In this document: in pieces, positions 4,817 through 5,220 of the stretch | How positions within the stretch are numbered: position 1 is the first letter of the stretch | How the letters are laid out: every line of letters begins with the position of its first letter | Source of the DNA: Verrucomicrobiales bacterium | Lineage (GTDB): Bacteria; Verrucomicrobiota; Verrucomicrobiia; Verrucomicrobiales; Akkermansiaceae | Length of the DNA: 5,220 bases | NCBI GenBank assembly: GCA_003483645.1 | Contig: DMYM01000178.1 | Coordinates: 1-5,220, forward strand | Reading direction: 5' to 3' | Position numbers and translations under genes: made by a program | The notes under the pieces: model-generated | Database searches by the model: none | Seen by the model: only the letters and a program-made list of their open reading frames with translations | What the model was told of the DNA's origin: nothing

Positions 4817-5220
4817 ATGGACACCCTCCGCACTTTCCCGACCGGTTCCGACTCCGAGGGACAATTCTGCTCTCTCCCCGCCCTTGCCGAGCAGGGATTC
4901 CCGGATCTCCCGCGCCTTCCGATCTCCATCCGGATTGTCCTTGAATCCGTCCTGCGCAATGTCGACGGCAAGAAAGTCACCGGGGAGGATGTCCGGAACC
5001 TGGCCAACTGGAATGCCAGGGCACCCGGCAACTACGAAATCCCTTTTACGGTCGCACGCATCGTGCTGCAGGACTTCACCGGGGTTCCCCTCCTGGTCGA
5101 TGTGGCCGCCATGCGCGACGCTGCGGTGAAGCAGGGTGCGGAAGCGGACGCCATCGAACCCCTCGTGCCGGTCGACCTGGTGGTCGATCACTCCGTGCAG
5201 GTCGATTTCGCCGGGTCCCG
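4817..5220 (+). CDS. acnA: aconitate hydratase, AcnA/IRP1 type (5' part, cut by window edge)
   Basis: The frame opens with ATG at 4817 and stays open for 134 codons to the window end, beginning MDTLRTFPTGSDSEGQFCSL. Aconitase interconverts citrate and isocitrate through cis-aconitate in the TCA cycle, using a [4Fe-4S] cluster. The visible part is the start of domain 1: FCSLPAL (17-23), LPISIRIVLESVLRN (34-48), the EDVRNLANW segment (57-65), EIPFTVARIVLQDFTGVPLLVDVAAMRDA (74-102) and PLVPVDLVVDHSVQVDF (115-131). The DHS at 124-126 carries the His that corresponds to active-site His126 of IRP1. This pattern is AcnA-like rather than AcnB-like, as AcnB has a different N-terminus. Family proteins are about 900 residues, so about 15% is visible and the cluster-binding cysteines lie outside. 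The leader ATACCCTC has no Shine-Dalgarno. Confidence 0.95.
   Translation, partial: MDTLRTFPTGSDSEGQFCSLPALAEQGFPDLPRLPISIRIVLESVLRNVDGKKVTGEDVRNLANWNARAPGNYEIPFTVARIVLQDFTGVPLLVDVAAMRDAAVKQGAEADAIEPLVPVDLVVDHSVQVDFAGS

Noticed and set aside
3687..5129. Long plus-strand open frame (480 codons) from within the L,D-transpeptidase gene to within aconitase
   Set aside because: It overlaps three well-supported genes in other frames or on the other strand. The product is low-complexity, rich in Gly, Pro, Arg and Ser, with no known domain.
4598..5191. Minus-strand open frame opposite the start of aconitase
   Set aside because: It is antisense to a highly conserved aconitase N-terminus, and the product has no recognisable features.
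1..5220. Mobile element, CRISPR, defence or biosynthetic island
   Set aside because: I saw no transposase, integrase, long repeats, attachment-site duplication or phage genes. A tRNA gene is present, but it is intact and adjoins housekeeping genes.

Overview
The window looks like an ordinary stretch of chromosome from a GC-rich (about 60% by eye) Gram-negative bacterium. Two short secreted proteins carry lipoprotein signals, and one of them has a BamE/SmpA-like core, which implies an outer membrane. The combination of genes and the near absence of Shine-Dalgarno leaders would fit Verrucomicrobiota. That assignment is an impression from the protein sequences, not a demonstrated result.

Layout, left to right: a tRNA-Tyr(GUA) gene on the minus strand (35-116); a complete class II fructose-bisphosphate aldolase gene (239-1267, +) very close to the mycobacterial-type enzyme; a multi-pass membrane protein of the uncharacterised VC0807 family (1347-2150, +), 79 bp downstream; a complete pterin-4a-carbinolamine dehydratase gene on the minus strand (2160-2450), converging on the previous gene with a 9-bp gap; a BamE-like lipoprotein (2569-3039, +); a lipoprotein-type L,D-transpeptidase (3158-3832, +); a LysE/RhtB amino-acid exporter on the minus strand (3879-4508); a 308-bp divergent control region; and the first 134 codons of an AcnA-type aconitase (4817 onward, +), which runs off the right edge.

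Functionally these are housekeeping genes: tyrosine decoding, glycolysis/gluconeogenesis (aldolase), the TCA cycle (aconitase), pterin recycling, cell-envelope work (the two lipoproteins, one of them a peptidoglycan cross-linking or anchoring enzyme) and metabolite export. Only two pairs could plausibly be co-transcribed: aldolase with the VC0807 protein, and the BamE-like lipoprotein with the L,D-transpeptidase. The other junctions are convergent or divergent.

I found no mobile element, CRISPR array or evident new multi-gene system. The points most worth a second look are the leader sequences (three genes start with CCCTC directly before ATG and none has a well-placed Shine-Dalgarno), a repeated promoter-like motif upstream of the aconitase gene, a His-to-Tyr change in the L,D-transpeptidase signature, and a hairpin with two competing 3' arms between the aldolase and VC0807 genes.
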